From the NCBI GenBank assembly GCA_964401455.1, contig CAYNYI010000031.1, positions 1-28,721 of the forward strand: a stretch of DNA of 28,721 bases, in the 5' to 3' direction. The notes under the pieces were generated by a model. The model made no database searches, was not told the DNA's origin, and saw only the letters and a list, made by a program, of their open reading frames with translations. Below are positions 7,910 through 16,824 of the stretch, piece by piece. The stretch's first letter is position 1. Each line of letters opens with the position of its first letter. The position numbers were made by a program, and so were the translations under genes. This DNA comes from CAYNYI01 sp964401455 (GTDB taxonomy: Bacteria; Fibrobacterota; OXYB2-FULL-49-7; CAYNYI01).

Positions 7910-9448
7910 TTATCTGTGGAGGGTTATGTTGGCTCTTACAGTAGCGATATCCATTGTTGCCGTTCCGGCTGAAGCATAGGCCCCGAAAACCACATTGTCG
8001 CTAAGTTTCCAGTTAAGGCCGAAATTGGCGAAATCGGAACCATAGGAGGTCGTAAGAGTATTCCTGGTAGTATTCTCGGTTTTTTCCGGGTCCGGGCTTG
8101 TGCTTGTGCCGCCTGCTGTTGTTGTCTCGGCGCTGTTGTTATCGACAGTAACAGTCTCATTGGAAGACAGCATTAGCGCGGGTTTCAGGCAGAAAATCAT
8201 GCTGATGTTTTCCGAAGTTTCATGAATGAATGCCAGAGGCGAGCTCAGCTGAAATCCGAGATATGAATATTCATAACTGTACTTGTCTCCCTGTATTACT
8301 GTTCCCGGGGTTGTTTCATCCATTAAGGTGAAATCCGCTTCCCTTTTATTTCTGTATATATCAAGACGCGGATAATATCCGAATCTCAGCTTTTCGGATA
8401 TAGACAGTTTCTTCTTTATCATGGCATAAATGTTCAGATTATTATATGATTTTACATCCCAGCTGTTGGAAAGCTGCGCGGTTGTTACGGTGTTTCCGAC
8501 CGCTGTTTTGCCCATCCAGCTGCTTTTTTCCGGGTCATAGCTTCTGAAATAAAGATTTATCCCTGAAAAGATGGTGCCGACTGTAGAAGACATACCGGAG
8601 AAATAGCTGAAAGCATTGATATTTGTGCTTCCGTATCCGGTTGCCGGAATAGACATGTTTGAGACATCGGTCTCCAGCGCGCCGGGAGCTGTATTTTCAT
8701 CGGCACCCGCGGGATCAACCGCTTTGGTCTCTACAGAATTGACAGTTGTTGTGGAAGTATAGTTTGAGTTTGCTACGTCATAAGTATAGTCCGTTTCCGT
8801 AGCGCTTGAGTCATAGGTGAAGTCATTGTTGGTTCCGCCTATTGTGAGTGCGGTATGGAAACCGAAAGGACCGGTTATTCCGCCCGCCTGAATGCCCAGG
8901 CTGCCGTTGTCATTGTCACGGTTATATTCCGCTTCTTCTGTCTGGACAGTATAATTGCTGTTGTTGTTCGGAGCGGTTTCTGTATAACTGCTCTTGAATT
9001 TATAGGAAAGATTGTTTTTTGAAAGTATCGGTACGAGGGCGAATCCGAGTTTAAGGCTTCCGAGGTCCAGCCCGGTACCTACGCGGAATTTACCGTAGAA
9101 ATTATTCTCGGAAATGTCGGAGTATTCTCCTGAATTGGTTATGGTCTGATTCAGCCCGGTGTTGTTTTCTTCGTTATCGAAATCGGTGAAGTATTGAGAG
9201 GCGGCGCCCGGTATAAACTGGAAATCAATAAAGGGCTTAAGCGAACCCATAGACTTGGAACCAATGAACGCGAGGTTATTATCGACATACTGTGTATGCA
9301 GAAAGTCTCCTTCTATTTGTGGAAAATCATAAGTAAAGGTCGTTCTGTCTGAATAACCGTCCTTGAATGTACCGTCTGTAATACTTGAGACATTTGCTGC
9401 GTTAACAGCAGCCAGCATCAGAGCCGCCAAGATGATAAATAAACGCAT
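7910..9448 (-). CDS. Predicted outer-membrane beta-barrel protein, unrecognised family
   Basis: A typical signal peptide, MRLFIILAALMLAAVNA, is followed by a 495-residue mature protein rich in Thr, Ser, Asn and Tyr, with alternating strand-like segments and no long hydrophobic helix. Motifs such as FYGKFRVGTGLDLG, LRFGYYPRLDIYRN and a terminal alternating stretch ATVRANITLHR fit a membrane barrel with long acidic, Asn/Thr-rich loops (for example around residues 170-260 and 430-470). No enzymatic motif is visible and I do not recognise a named family. The start has a strong AAAGGAGGG ribosome site. It is separated from topA by 121 bases that hold a promoter and a dyad, so it is probably regulated on its own. 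Confidence 0.75.
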   Translation of the reverse strand: MRLFIILAALMLAAVNAANVSSITDGTFKDGYSDRTTFTYDFPQIEGDFLHTQYVDNNLAFIGSKSMGSLKPFIDFQFIPGAASQYFTDFDNEENNTGLNQTITNSGEYSDISENNFYGKFRVGTGLDLGSLKLGFALVPILSKNNLSYKFKSSYTETAPNNNSNYTVQTEEAEYNRDNDNGSLGIQAGGITGPFGFHTALTIGGTNNDFTYDSSATETDYTYDVANSNYTSTTTVNSVETKAVDPAGADENTAPGALETDVSNMSIPATGYGSTNINAFSYFSGMSSTVGTIFSGINLYFRSYDPEKSSWMGKTAVGNTVTTAQLSNSWDVKSYNNLNIYAMIKKKLSISEKLRFGYYPRLDIYRNKREADFTLMDETTPGTVIQGDKYSYEYSYLGFQLSSPLAFIHETSENISMIFCLKPALMLSSNETVTVDNNSAETTTAGGTSTSPDPEKTENTTRNTLTTSYGSDFANFGLNWKLSDNVVFGAYASAGTATMDIATVRANITLHR

Positions 9449-9502
9449 TAACCCTCCTTTTTTAGTTTTTTAACAGGATTTATAAAATCCGATATCCACT
9501 CT

Positions 9503-9532
9503 ATAATAAGTTTCTTGAGGCATGGAATGCAA
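9503..9532 (-). promoter_or_regulatory. Candidate promoter of the outer-membrane protein gene
   Basis: On the minus strand TTGCAT (9532-9527) and TATTAT (9508-9503, 5 of 6 matches) are spaced by 18 bases. The start site would leave a leader of about 50 bases ending in the AAAGGAGGG ribosome site. The upstream box lies inside a dyad. Confidence 0.5.
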
Positions 9533-9547
9533 CATTTATGTTACATT
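9526..9547. promoter_or_regulatory. Operator-like dyad over the -35 box of the outer-membrane protein gene
   Basis: Half-sites AATGCAACAT and ATGTTACATT flank a central TT. They are perfect inverted copies except for one base in each arm. No T-run follows in the direction of topA, so it is a poor terminator. Its overlap with the -35 box suggests a repressor or activator site; the binding protein is unknown. Confidence 0.45.
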
Positions 9548-9569
9548 AGAAGTCGCGCGCAAACATTTT

Positions 9570-11804
9570 TTATTCCGCGTCTTCATTTTCTTTTTGAACA
9601 ATATGCCTGCATTTCGGGCAGTAATAATGGAAACCCTTTGCCTTGGTTGTTTTTTCGGTCATATAGGAATTGCCGCATGAAGGGCATTTCTCGTTTACCG
9701 GTTTGTTCCAGAGGGCGAATTTGCATTCGGGATAATTAGAGCATGAGAAAAAGACTTTACCCTTGGATGAATACCGCTCGGCGATATACCCGCCGCAGTT
9801 TTCCTCAGGGCATTTTACTCCCGTCGGGAAAGGTTTGGTGTTTCTGCATGCAGGGTATGTGGAGCAGCCGAGGAAGCGGCCTCTTTTCCATTGTTTTACG
9901 GTCATGGGAGCTCCGCATTTATCGCATTTTTCGTCTGTCTCGGGAGGCTTGTCCTCATCAAGGGGAGAGGTGTTTTTACATTTCGGGTATTCGGAACATG
10001 CCAGGAACTGCCCGTTTCTGCCCCATTTCTTCAGCATCTTTCCGCCGCATTTATCGCATTTTTTACCGCTGTCTTCAGTAAGGCTTTCCTTTAAGTCCGG
10101 GATCTGCTTCTGTGCCTTTTTAAGGTTTTCTGAAAAAGGACTGTAGAAATCATCAAGAATTTTAAGCCAGTTGTCCTCTCCGGTTTCGATTTTGTCGAGG
10201 TGGGATTCCATATCGGCAGTAAAAGAAATATTAAAAAGATCGGGAAAGGTCTTGATCAGGATGTTTATTATGGTCTCGCCGAGAGTAGTGGACGCAAAAC
10301 GCCGTTTGTCTGTTTTTACATATTCTCTTTTTTTAAGTGTGTCGATTATCAGAGAATAGGTTGACGGGCGGCCGATGCCCTGTTTCTCCAGTTCTTTAAC
10401 GAGAGACGCTTCCGAGTATCTTGGTGGGGGTTGTGTGAAATGCTGTTTGTCAATCAGTTTTACAAGTTCCAGATTCTCGTTTTCCAGAAGCTCCGGGAGA
10501 AAGGATTCCTCGCTGCCGGATTTCCCGTTGTCGGAGGATTCCGTATAAAGGATTGTAAACCCTTTGAATCTTGTAATTAGCCCCGTCGCCCGGAAAAGGC
10601 AACCGCCCGATTCTATATCGCAGGACGTGGCGTCATATTCCGCGGGGGCCATTCTCGAGGCCATGAATCTTTTCCATATCAGTTCATAAAGTCTGAACTG
10701 GTCGCGGGACAGAGATTTTTTTACAGTTTCGGGACTGAACTCTTTTACGGGGTTTACAGGTCTTACTGCTTCATGAGCATCCTGTGTTTTTCCGCTTTTT
10801 TTATAATAGGGCCGCTTTTCCGGAAGATATTCTTTCCCGAATTCCGAGGCGATGAAATTTTCCGCCTGTTCAGATGCCGCGTCCGCTATTCGGAAAGAGT
10901 CTGTTCTCATATATGTGATGAGTCCTGTGCTTTCTCCGTTTATCTCAAGACCTTCATAAAGCTGCTGGGCCAGGAACATTGTCTTGGAAGCGCTGAAATG
11001 CAGCTTGCGGGCGGCCTCCTGCTGCATTGTACTGGTAATAAAGGGGGGAGACGGATTTCTTTTTTTCTTCTTCTTGGATACCGATACCACCGTAAAGGGG
11101 CCGGGTTTTACCCGGTCAATAACACTTTGTGTTTCATTACCTGTTTTAAGCTCGGCTTTTTTACCGTCTATTTTCTGGAGAGAACAGGAGAACTGCTCTC
11201 CGCTTTTTTTCGCAAGTTCAGCGTCAAGGGTCCAGTATTCATCGGGTTTAAATTTTCTGATCTCCTGTTCGCGCTCGCATATCATTCGGAGCGCCACTGT
11301 CTGGACACGTCCTGCACTCAGGCCTCTGTATATTGTTTTCCATAAAAACGGAGAAACTTTATAACCCACAAGTCTGTCAAGGATCCTTCTCGCCTGCTGG
11401 GCGTTTACAAGATCCATGTTTATTTCCGAGGGGTGTTCTATGGCTTCTGTTACCGCTTTTTTTGAAATTTCATTGAAGGTTATTCTTTTAATTTCGCATT
11501 TTTTATTCTTGAGGGCTCCGGCTATATGCCATGCGATCGCCTCTCCTTCGCGGTCAGGGTCGGTCGCGAGGTAAACGGTTGAGACTTTGCCGGCCTCCTG
11601 GCGAAGTTTCTGAAGGATTTTTCCCTTGCCCTTCATTGTTACGTATTTGGGTTCAAAGTTTTTTTCCACGTCAATCCCGAGTTCACGAACCGGAAGATCT
11701 ATAGCGTGACCCATTGAAGCGTCAACCTTGAAGGATTTCCCGAGGTATTTCCCTATGGTGCGCATTTTCGCTGGTGACTCAACTATGAGCAGGTTATCTG
11801 CCAT
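9570..11804 (-). CDS. topA: DNA topoisomerase I (type IA)
   Basis: This enzyme relaxes negative supercoils by cutting one DNA strand through a 5'-phosphotyrosine. The Toprim domain shows E9 in LIVESPAK and the acidic triad in TDPDREGE (81-88). The active-site tyrosine is Y298 in GLITYMRTDS. SAGRVQTVAL (163-172) is another family signature. The C-terminus has four Cys4 zinc-ribbon repeats (each of the CDKCGG...CSEYPKC type), typical of bacterial TopA; the final one ends CPKCRHIV. At 744 residues it is a normal length. The gene follows purH after 41 bases on the same strand. A ribosome site AGAAGGAG lies about 10 bases before the ATG. Confidence 0.98.
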   Translation of the reverse strand: MADNLLIVESPAKMRTIGKYLGKSFKVDASMGHAIDLPVRELGIDVEKNFEPKYVTMKGKGKILQKLRQEAGKVSTVYLATDPDREGEAIAWHIAGALKNKKCEIKRITFNEISKKAVTEAIEHPSEINMDLVNAQQARRILDRLVGYKVSPFLWKTIYRGLSAGRVQTVALRMICEREQEIRKFKPDEYWTLDAELAKKSGEQFSCSLQKIDGKKAELKTGNETQSVIDRVKPGPFTVVSVSKKKKKRNPSPPFITSTMQQEAARKLHFSASKTMFLAQQLYEGLEINGESTGLITYMRTDSFRIADAASEQAENFIASEFGKEYLPEKRPYYKKSGKTQDAHEAVRPVNPVKEFSPETVKKSLSRDQFRLYELIWKRFMASRMAPAEYDATSCDIESGGCLFRATGLITRFKGFTILYTESSDNGKSGSEESFLPELLENENLELVKLIDKQHFTQPPPRYSEASLVKELEKQGIGRPSTYSLIIDTLKKREYVKTDKRRFASTTLGETIINILIKTFPDLFNISFTADMESHLDKIETGEDNWLKILDDFYSPFSENLKKAQKQIPDLKESLTEDSGKKCDKCGGKMLKKWGRNGQFLACSEYPKCKNTSPLDEDKPPETDEKCDKCGAPMTVKQWKRGRFLGCSTYPACRNTKPFPTGVKCPEENCGGYIAERYSSKGKVFFSCSNYPECKFALWNKPVNEKCPSCGNSYMTEKTTKAKGFHYYCPKCRHIVQKENEDAE

Positions 11805-11845
11805 GTTATTATGACTCCTTCTGAATGATTATTTCCGGCGCGGTA

Positions 11846-13468
11846 TCAATGGCGAAAGTGCCTTGTACCTGTAAATGCCATGGCGATGCCGGCTTTTTCG
11901 CAGGCTTCGATTACTTCGGCGTCTCTTTTTGATCCTCCGGGCTGGATTATATATTTTATACCCTGCCTGCCTGCTTCTTCCACCGTATCGGGGAAGGGGA
12001 AAAAAGCGTCTGAAGCGAGCACGGCTTGCGCCATATTAGTGTTCCTGTATTCTTCAAAAGAAGATCCGGAGCTCTCTTTTTCAAAGAAGCGCTGCAGATT
12101 TTCTTCGGCTTTTGTTACTGAAAGCTTTCTAAGAGAATCGACGCGGTTCGGCTGCCCCGCTCCCATTCCGAGAACCTGGAAAAAGCCTTTTTCATACTCT
12201 CTGCATATTACTATAGCGTTCGATTTGGTATATTTGCACGCGTTCCAGGCGAATACCGCGAGATCTTTTTTATCTTCCGGAAATCCCGATGAGGTCGCCG
12301 GTTTAAATTCAGAGTATGCCTCGGTGTCGCGGTCCTGACGAAGAATCCCGCCGGTCACATGCCGGAGTGTATCTTTTTCCGCTTTTCCTTCTTTGAATTC
12401 AGGGATTTGTAAAAGCCGTATGCTGCTGCTTTTCGAACGGAGAAATTCGAGGGCGTCTTCCGTGAATTCCGGCGCTATAAGGAGCTCGACAAATCGGCCT
12501 TTCAGGAGTTCGGCCGCAGCGAGGTCGATTTTCACGGTGCAGGCAATTACACTTCCGAATGCAGAGACAATGTCGCCCTGCCAGGCGTTTTCGAGCGCTC
12601 CCGCGGCATCTTTACCTGTAGCGAGCCCGCAGGGATTGGTATGCTTGATTACTGAAACCGCTGCCGCCGGCGCAAGTTCGCGGACAGCTTCTATGGCGGC
12701 GTCTCCGTCCACAATATTGTTGTAGGAAAGTTCTTTGCCGTGAAGCTGCACCGCCGATGCCATTGACGCCTCGGATATGTCCGAGGCTTTGTAGAATTCC
12801 GCTGTCTGATGCGAGTTCTCTCCGTATCTCATTTTTTGTCCGGATCCGTAGCAAAGCCGGAGCTTCGCGGAAATCCCGTACTCGGATGAAAGGTAGCAGT
12901 CGATCGCGGAATCATAGTCTGCTGTATGTGAAAAAGTTTTGGCCGCGAGACGCTGTCTGGTTTCGAGCTCGGTCTCTCCGTTTTCCTTTATCTGGTTTAT
13001 CACTTCGTCATAATCTTCGGGGTCGGTAACAACCGTTACATAGCGGTGGTTCTTGGCCGCCGACCTGAGCATGGTGGGGCCGCCGATATCGATATTTTCA
13101 ACAGCGTCCGCGAGAGCGCAGTCCTCTTTTGCAATGGTTTCCCTGAAAGGATAAAGATTAACGACAACCATGTCAATTGTATCAACTCCGTTTTCTTCAA
13201 GCTCCTTCATGTGACCGGGATTTTCCCGTACCGCGAGCAGGCCCCCGTGGATTTTCGGGTGAAGGGTTTTTACACGGCCGTCCATTATTTCAGGAAAACC
13301 TGTAACACTGTCCACGGTTTTAACGTCAATGCCCGCTTCTTTAAGTGCGCGGGCGGTACCGCCTGTTGAGATTATTTTTATATTACAGGCGGTGAGTTCT
13401 CTGCAGAAATCGGCTATGCCTGTCTTATCCGAAACGCTTACCAGTGCTTTTTTTATCTTGTTATCCAT
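11846..13468 (-). CDS. purH: Bifunctional AICAR transformylase / IMP cyclohydrolase
   Basis: PurH carries out the last two steps of purine synthesis in the cytosol: it formylates AICAR with 10-formyl-THF and closes the ring to IMP. The N-terminal cyclohydrolase domain starts with ALVSVSDKTG and contains STGGTA, GRVKTLHPKIHGG and DIGGPTMLRSAAKNH. The transformylase domain has the catalytic KHTNPCG pair and ends with the usual GTRHFRH. I place the start at ATG 13468, one base after the purC stop, because the family N-terminus begins only a few residues before ALVSVSDKTG. An in-frame ATG at 13501 inside purC would add 11 unlikely residues. No strong ribosome site is seen at either, so translation probably depends on coupling to purC. 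Confidence 0.97.
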   Translation of the reverse strand: MDNKIKKALVSVSDKTGIADFCRELTACNIKIISTGGTARALKEAGIDVKTVDSVTGFPEIMDGRVKTLHPKIHGGLLAVRENPGHMKELEENGVDTIDMVVVNLYPFRETIAKEDCALADAVENIDIGGPTMLRSAAKNHRYVTVVTDPEDYDEVINQIKENGETELETRQRLAAKTFSHTADYDSAIDCYLSSEYGISAKLRLCYGSGQKMRYGENSHQTAEFYKASDISEASMASAVQLHGKELSYNNIVDGDAAIEAVRELAPAAAVSVIKHTNPCGLATGKDAAGALENAWQGDIVSAFGSVIACTVKIDLAAAELLKGRFVELLIAPEFTEDALEFLRSKSSSIRLLQIPEFKEGKAEKDTLRHVTGGILRQDRDTEAYSEFKPATSSGFPEDKKDLAVFAWNACKYTKSNAIVICREYEKGFFQVLGMGAGQPNRVDSLRKLSVTKAEENLQRFFEKESSGSSFEEYRNTNMAQAVLASDAFFPFPDTVEEAGRQGIKYIIQPGGSKRDAEVIEACEKAGIAMAFTGTRHFRH

Positions 13469-13469
13469 A

Positions 13470-14348
13470 TTATTTCCCGGTGAGTTTGTTGAAGGCTTCA
13501 TTGTATTTCTCGACGGTTTTTTCGATTATATCCTGAGGCAATTCCGGTGCGGGCGGTGTCTTGTCCCAGTCAAGAGACGAAAGATAGTCCCTTACGAACT
13601 GTTTGTCGAAACTGGGCTGCGAACCTCCGGGTTTGTATGTGTCGGCAGGCCAGAATCTGCTGGAATCCGGTGTCAATATCTCGTCTATAAGGCTTATTCT
13701 ACCGTCGATAACCCCGAATTCGAATTTTGTGTCGGCAATGATAATTCCCTTTCCGGCGGCATAATCTCTTGCTTTCTCATATACAGAGATAGATATTTCC
13801 TTAAGAGTCTTTATAGTTTCGGGGTCGGTAATCTTCGCGGCTTCTTCTTCGGAAATGTTCTCGTCATGCCCCTCCGCGGCTTTGGTTGAAGGAGTAAATA
13901 TTACTTTGGGAAGTTTGTCAGACTCCTTGAGCCCTTCAGGTAGTTTTATTCCGCAGACCTTTCCCGTTTTCTTGTAATCCTTCCAGCCGGAACCGGTAAT
14001 ATAACCTCTTACAATGCATTCGATGTCTATTCTGTCGGCTTTCTTTACAAGTACCGAGCGGTCTTCAAGCTGCTCCCGGTATTTATGAAGCTCCTCCGGA
14101 TATTCCGAAATATCCGCGGTTATTATGTGGTTCGGAATTAATTCGGAAAAAAAATCAAACCAGAAAAGCGCGGTTTTATTGAGTATTTTTCCTTTGCCGG
14201 GTATGCCGTTGGGAATAACGCAGTCAAAAGCCGAAATCCTGTCGGTAGCTATTATAAGCAGCTTGTCGCCAAGATCATATACGTCTCTTACTTTTCCTTT
14301 ATAAAGGGGGAAATCTTTAATATCTGTGGATATGACCGGTGTTTCCAT
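13470..14348 (-). CDS. purC: Phosphoribosylaminoimidazole-succinocarboxamide (SAICAR) synthase
   Basis: PurC ligates aspartate to CAIR using ATP, two steps before PurH. Signature stretches are YKGKVRDVYDLGD near the N-terminus (ATP loop), ATDRISAFD, ECIVRGYITGSGWKDY, ADTKFEFG and LIDEILTPDSSRFW. The protein is the longer form (about 290 residues), related to the yeast ADE1 type, rather than the roughly 240-residue E. coli form. The start chosen is ATG 14348, with AAAGGG 10 bases upstream. A TTG at 14378 has no ribosome site. The gene leads a purC-purH-topA run on the minus strand. Confidence 0.97.
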   Translation of the reverse strand: METPVISTDIKDFPLYKGKVRDVYDLGDKLLIIATDRISAFDCVIPNGIPGKGKILNKTALFWFDFFSELIPNHIITADISEYPEELHKYREQLEDRSVLVKKADRIDIECIVRGYITGSGWKDYKKTGKVCGIKLPEGLKESDKLPKVIFTPSTKAAEGHDENISEEEAAKITDPETIKTLKEISISVYEKARDYAAGKGIIIADTKFEFGVIDGRISLIDEILTPDSSRFWPADTYKPGGSQPSFDKQFVRDYLSSLDWDKTPPAPELPQDIIEKTVEKYNEAFNKLTGK

Positions 14349-14432
14349 ATTGAGACGCCCTTTCTTTTCCTGATTCAATAAATTTTGTTCAATACAATAA
14401 TAATTGAGCTTTCTTCTGTCTGCCGAGCGGAT

Positions 14433-14462
14433 AATTTATTTATTTTGTTTACTGAATGTCAA
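14433..14462 (-). promoter_or_regulatory. Candidate promoter for the purC-purH-topA transcript
   Basis: On the minus strand a perfect TTGACA (14462-14457) lies 18 bases before TAAATT (14438-14433, 4 of 6 matches). This would give a leader of about 80 bases before purC. I see no clear riboswitch or PurR site in it. Confidence 0.45.
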
Positions 14463-14533
14463 CACCTTTTATCGGATAACAGAAAATCAAGAAGTGATTC
14501 TAATGCGCAAAACCTTTAAAGGTAGGGGGTTAT

Positions 14534-15562
14534 ATGAGTATTAAAAAACCTGTCATAGCTTTGACAGCCGGAGATCCTTGCGGTATCGGGCCGGAAATCG
14601 CCGTAAAAACCGCCCTTTCTCAGGAAATCAGCCAGACCGCTCTGCCCGTTGTTTTCGCGGGAAGGCACGTTCTTGAAAAAGCATTACGGACAGCCGGTTT
14701 AAAAGCGGACCTTCTCACCGTGGATTCTTTTCCTGAAAGTCCGGTCGAAACAGCTATATACTATGCGGGGGGGCTTCCCGATGAAAATTATCAAACGGGT
14801 GAATGCTCCGCCAGAGGCGGTGCCGCCTCAATGAAATATATAGATTGCGCACTTGAATGGGTTTCATCGGGTAAAGCCGGAGCTATAGTTACGGGCCCGA
14901 TTTCAAAAGAAGCTGTGAAGTCTGCCGGGTATCCCCATTTTTCCGGTCATACCGAATATCTGGCCGAATACGCCGGGGTAAAGAATTTTTGTCTGGCCCT
15001 GTATAAAGACGATAGACTCACTGCCCACGTTTCCACCCATGTCTCTCTAAAGGATGCCGTGAATCTTGTAAAAAAAGACAGAGTGAAATTTGTTATTGAT
15101 CAGATTTATCGTTTTTATGACCGGATTTGCATAAATAATCCAAAAATAGGTGTAGCGGGGCTGAATCCTCATGCCGGAGAGAGCGGACTGTTCGGGGAAG
15201 AAGAACAAAAAGAGATCATTCCCGCTGTTATGGAAATGATTGCCGAGGGTCATGAAAACCTCGAGGGGCCGGTGCCTCCCGATGTTATTTTCGCAAGGCA
15301 GAAAAACGGTGTATATGACGGTGTCGTCGCCATGTACCATGATCAGGGTCATATAGCCTTTAAAACTCTTCTTTTTTCCATAGGTCCGGAGAACAGAAAG
15401 ACTGCCGGCGTTAACGTAACGCTCGGGCTGCCGTTTGTGAGGACTTCCGTAGATCACGGCACATCATATGATATAGCCGGTAAGGGGGCGGCCGATTGCG
15501 GAAGCTTTCTCGATGCGGCCTTCCTGGCAGTAAAAATGATAATAAATACTGAAAAAGGTTGA
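14534..15562 (+). CDS. pdxA: 4-hydroxythreonine-4-phosphate dehydrogenase
   Basis: PdxA oxidises 4-phosphohydroxy-L-threonine in the deoxyxylulose-dependent route to pyridoxal phosphate. Family motifs are clear: GDPCGIGPE at the N-terminus, GPISKEAVKSAGYPHFSGHTEYL, the metal-ligand histidines in SGHTEY, NPHAGE and YHDQGH, and RTSVDHGTSYDIAG near the end. Length (342) is normal. An AGGGGG ribosome site precedes the ATG, just after a perfect ACCTTTAAAGGT palindrome (14512-14523). No other vitamin B6 gene is nearby. The related PdxA2 enzymes act on phospho-threonate or phospho-erythronate, so the substrate is likely but not proven. Confidence 0.95.
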   Translation: MSIKKPVIALTAGDPCGIGPEIAVKTALSQEISQTALPVVFAGRHVLEKALRTAGLKADLLTVDSFPESPVETAIYYAGGLPDENYQTGECSARGGAASMKYIDCALEWVSSGKAGAIVTGPISKEAVKSAGYPHFSGHTEYLAEYAGVKNFCLALYKDDRLTAHVSTHVSLKDAVNLVKKDRVKFVIDQIYRFYDRICINNPKIGVAGLNPHAGESGLFGEEEQKEIIPAVMEMIAEGHENLEGPVPPDVIFARQKNGVYDGVVAMYHDQGHIAFKTLLFSIGPENRKTAGVNVTLGLPFVRTSVDHGTSYDIAGKGAADCGSFLDAAFLAVKMIINTEKG

Positions 15563-15564
15563 TT

Positions 15565-15593
15565 TTGCGACTTAGATTTTATAGTATTATTAT
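15565..15593 (+). promoter_or_regulatory. Candidate promoter of the HTH / sugar-kinase pair
   Basis: TTGCGA (15565-15570, 4 of 6) and TATTAT (15588-15593, 5 of 6) have a 17-base spacer. The leader of about 50 bases ends with GGAGG six bases before the HTH gene's ATG. Confidence 0.5.
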
Positions 15594-15650
15594 ATACAGT
15601 AATTAGTGCTGTGTCTATAAAGTATAAACCGATCGACATGGAGGCCGGCT

Positions 15651-15866
15651 ATGTCAAAAAAAAACAATAAAGAATTCTTTACTACCGGAGAGGCGGCCAA
15701 AATGACAGGCATCAGCAGGGCGACTATTGTAAATTACTGCCGCGACGGAAGGCTTGAATGCCAAAAGACACCGGTGACTAATTTCAGAAGGATTTCAAAA
15801 GACCAGTTTCTGAGGTTTATTGAAAAACACGGCATCCCTGTAAACTTTAAGAAATACGGAATTTGA
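15651..15866 (+). CDS. Small MerR/excisionase-type helix-turn-helix protein
   Basis: This 71-residue protein is a single winged-helix domain. FFTTGEAAKMTGISRATIVNYCRDGRL forms the turn and recognition helix, and FRRISKDQFLRFIEKHGIPV the wing and last helix. This is the BldC/excisionase-like form often found as a free-standing DNA-binding domain or linked to receivers. There is no effector domain. Its last codons overlap the TTG start of the downstream kinase by four bases, so the two are made together. No phage integrase or attachment site is nearby, so a role as phage excisionase is unlikely; a small transcription factor for its own operon is more likely. Confidence 0.82.
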   Translation: MSKKNNKEFFTTGEAAKMTGISRATIVNYCRDGRLECQKTPVTNFRRISKDQFLRFIEKHGIPVNFKKYGI

Positions 15867-16795
15867 TTAAAACAGGATTCAGCTTCCTCGGAGAATATTT
15901 TGAGGGAGAGAAAATACAGGGCGGGGCCTCTGACCGGCAGTTTGTCCTTTTCTCATATAAAGGTAAACAGGCTCTTGCCGTTTTTTTTAAGGGAGACGCC
16001 CTTACCGGTTTCCGCCCATATCTCGAAGTTACCTCCGCTTTAATATCCTCGGGTATTTCAGTGCCCGCGGTTATGGATTATGACCCGGATAAAAAAATCA
16101 TCGCCGTGGAGTATGTTGAGGGACGCCCGTTATCGCTGGTTTTTGAAGCCGGAGAGGCCCGGATTAATCATTTCAGATTGGCGGGAGAACTGCTTGGGCG
16201 GCTGCATCTTACAGATATAAAGCTTCCCTGCAGTTTTGACCGCGAGAAGTATGATTTTGAATATAATTTTCATTTCGTAAAAAAACTGCTTGCTTATCTT
16301 TGCCCCGCCGGTACGCCTGCGGGTATATCCGGTTTCCGGGACTTTTATTTTGAAATCACTGATTATTTATGCCGCCGTCCGTTTGTGTTTACACACCGCG
16401 ATTATCAATCTTCGAATCTGATCTGCGCCGGGGACGGAATGACTGTTATTGACTATCAGGATGCTAGAAACGGCCCGGCGGAATATGATATCGCCTCCTT
16501 TTTATACGATTCTTATATCGACCCCGGTGAAGAAAATAAAAAAGCGTTCATTTCTTCGTATTTTGAAGTTTCCGGCGCCGATCCGGGGCCTGATTTTGAT
16601 AAAACTCTTGATTACTGCGCTATACAAAGAAAAATCCATGATGCGGGAGCTTTTATATACGCCTCAGAACGTCTTCCCGGGAGTGGCTATCTTCGTTATG
16701 TCGAAAAAGCGGTAGCGGATTTCTGTGCGGTTGCCGGGAAATATCATACAAATCCTCTTCTCCGGTGGCTGCCCGGGGCCGCGCGTAAAAAATAG
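15863..16795 (+). CDS. APH-fold phosphotransferase, AmgK-like (possible amino-sugar kinase)
   Basis: The 310-residue protein has the aminoglycoside-phosphotransferase/choline-kinase fold. The catalytic loop is THRDYQSSN (D180, N185), followed by the metal-binding VIDYQDARNGPAEYD (D197, D200). The form HRDYxSxN with IDxQDARxGPxxYDxASxLxD closely resembles AmgK, the anomeric MurNAc/GlcNAc kinase of a peptidoglycan sugar recycling path. AmgK usually lies beside MurU, an uridylyltransferase, which is absent here. Translation begins at TTG 15863, overlapping the HTH gene stop, with only a weak ribosome site. The sequence ends in a basic GAARKK tail. The general kinase fold is sure; the substrate is inferred. 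Confidence 0.82.
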   Translation: MIKTGFSFLGEYFEGEKIQGGASDRQFVLFSYKGKQALAVFFKGDALTGFRPYLEVTSALISSGISVPAVMDYDPDKKIIAVEYVEGRPLSLVFEAGEARINHFRLAGELLGRLHLTDIKLPCSFDREKYDFEYNFHFVKKLLAYLCPAGTPAGISGFRDFYFEITDYLCRRPFVFTHRDYQSSNLICAGDGMTVIDYQDARNGPAEYDIASFLYDSYIDPGEENKKAFISSYFEVSGADPGPDFDKTLDYCAIQRKIHDAGAFIYASERLPGSGYLRYVEKAVADFCAVAGKYHTNPLLRWLPGAARKK

Positions 16796-16824
16796 TACGG
16801 TGTTTATCCGTTGATTTATTTTTT

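Noticed and set aside
10773..11345. 190-codon open frame on the plus strand opposite topA
   Set aside because: It is Cys/Phe-rich with no domain or ribosome site and lies wholly inside the well-supported topA gene.
13468..13501. Upstream ATG for purH inside purC
   Set aside because: It would add 11 residues not typical of the family and has no ribosome site.
14512..14523. Perfect palindrome ACCTTTAAAGGT before pdxA
   Set aside because: Short, AT-centred and overlapping the ribosome-site region; a similar TTTAAAGGTAG before the FecR gene is not palindromic. Probably chance.
15651..15866. Phage excisionase
   Set aside because: The HTH type is shared with excisionases, but no integrase, attachment repeat or other phage gene is near, and the gene is coupled to a metabolic kinase.
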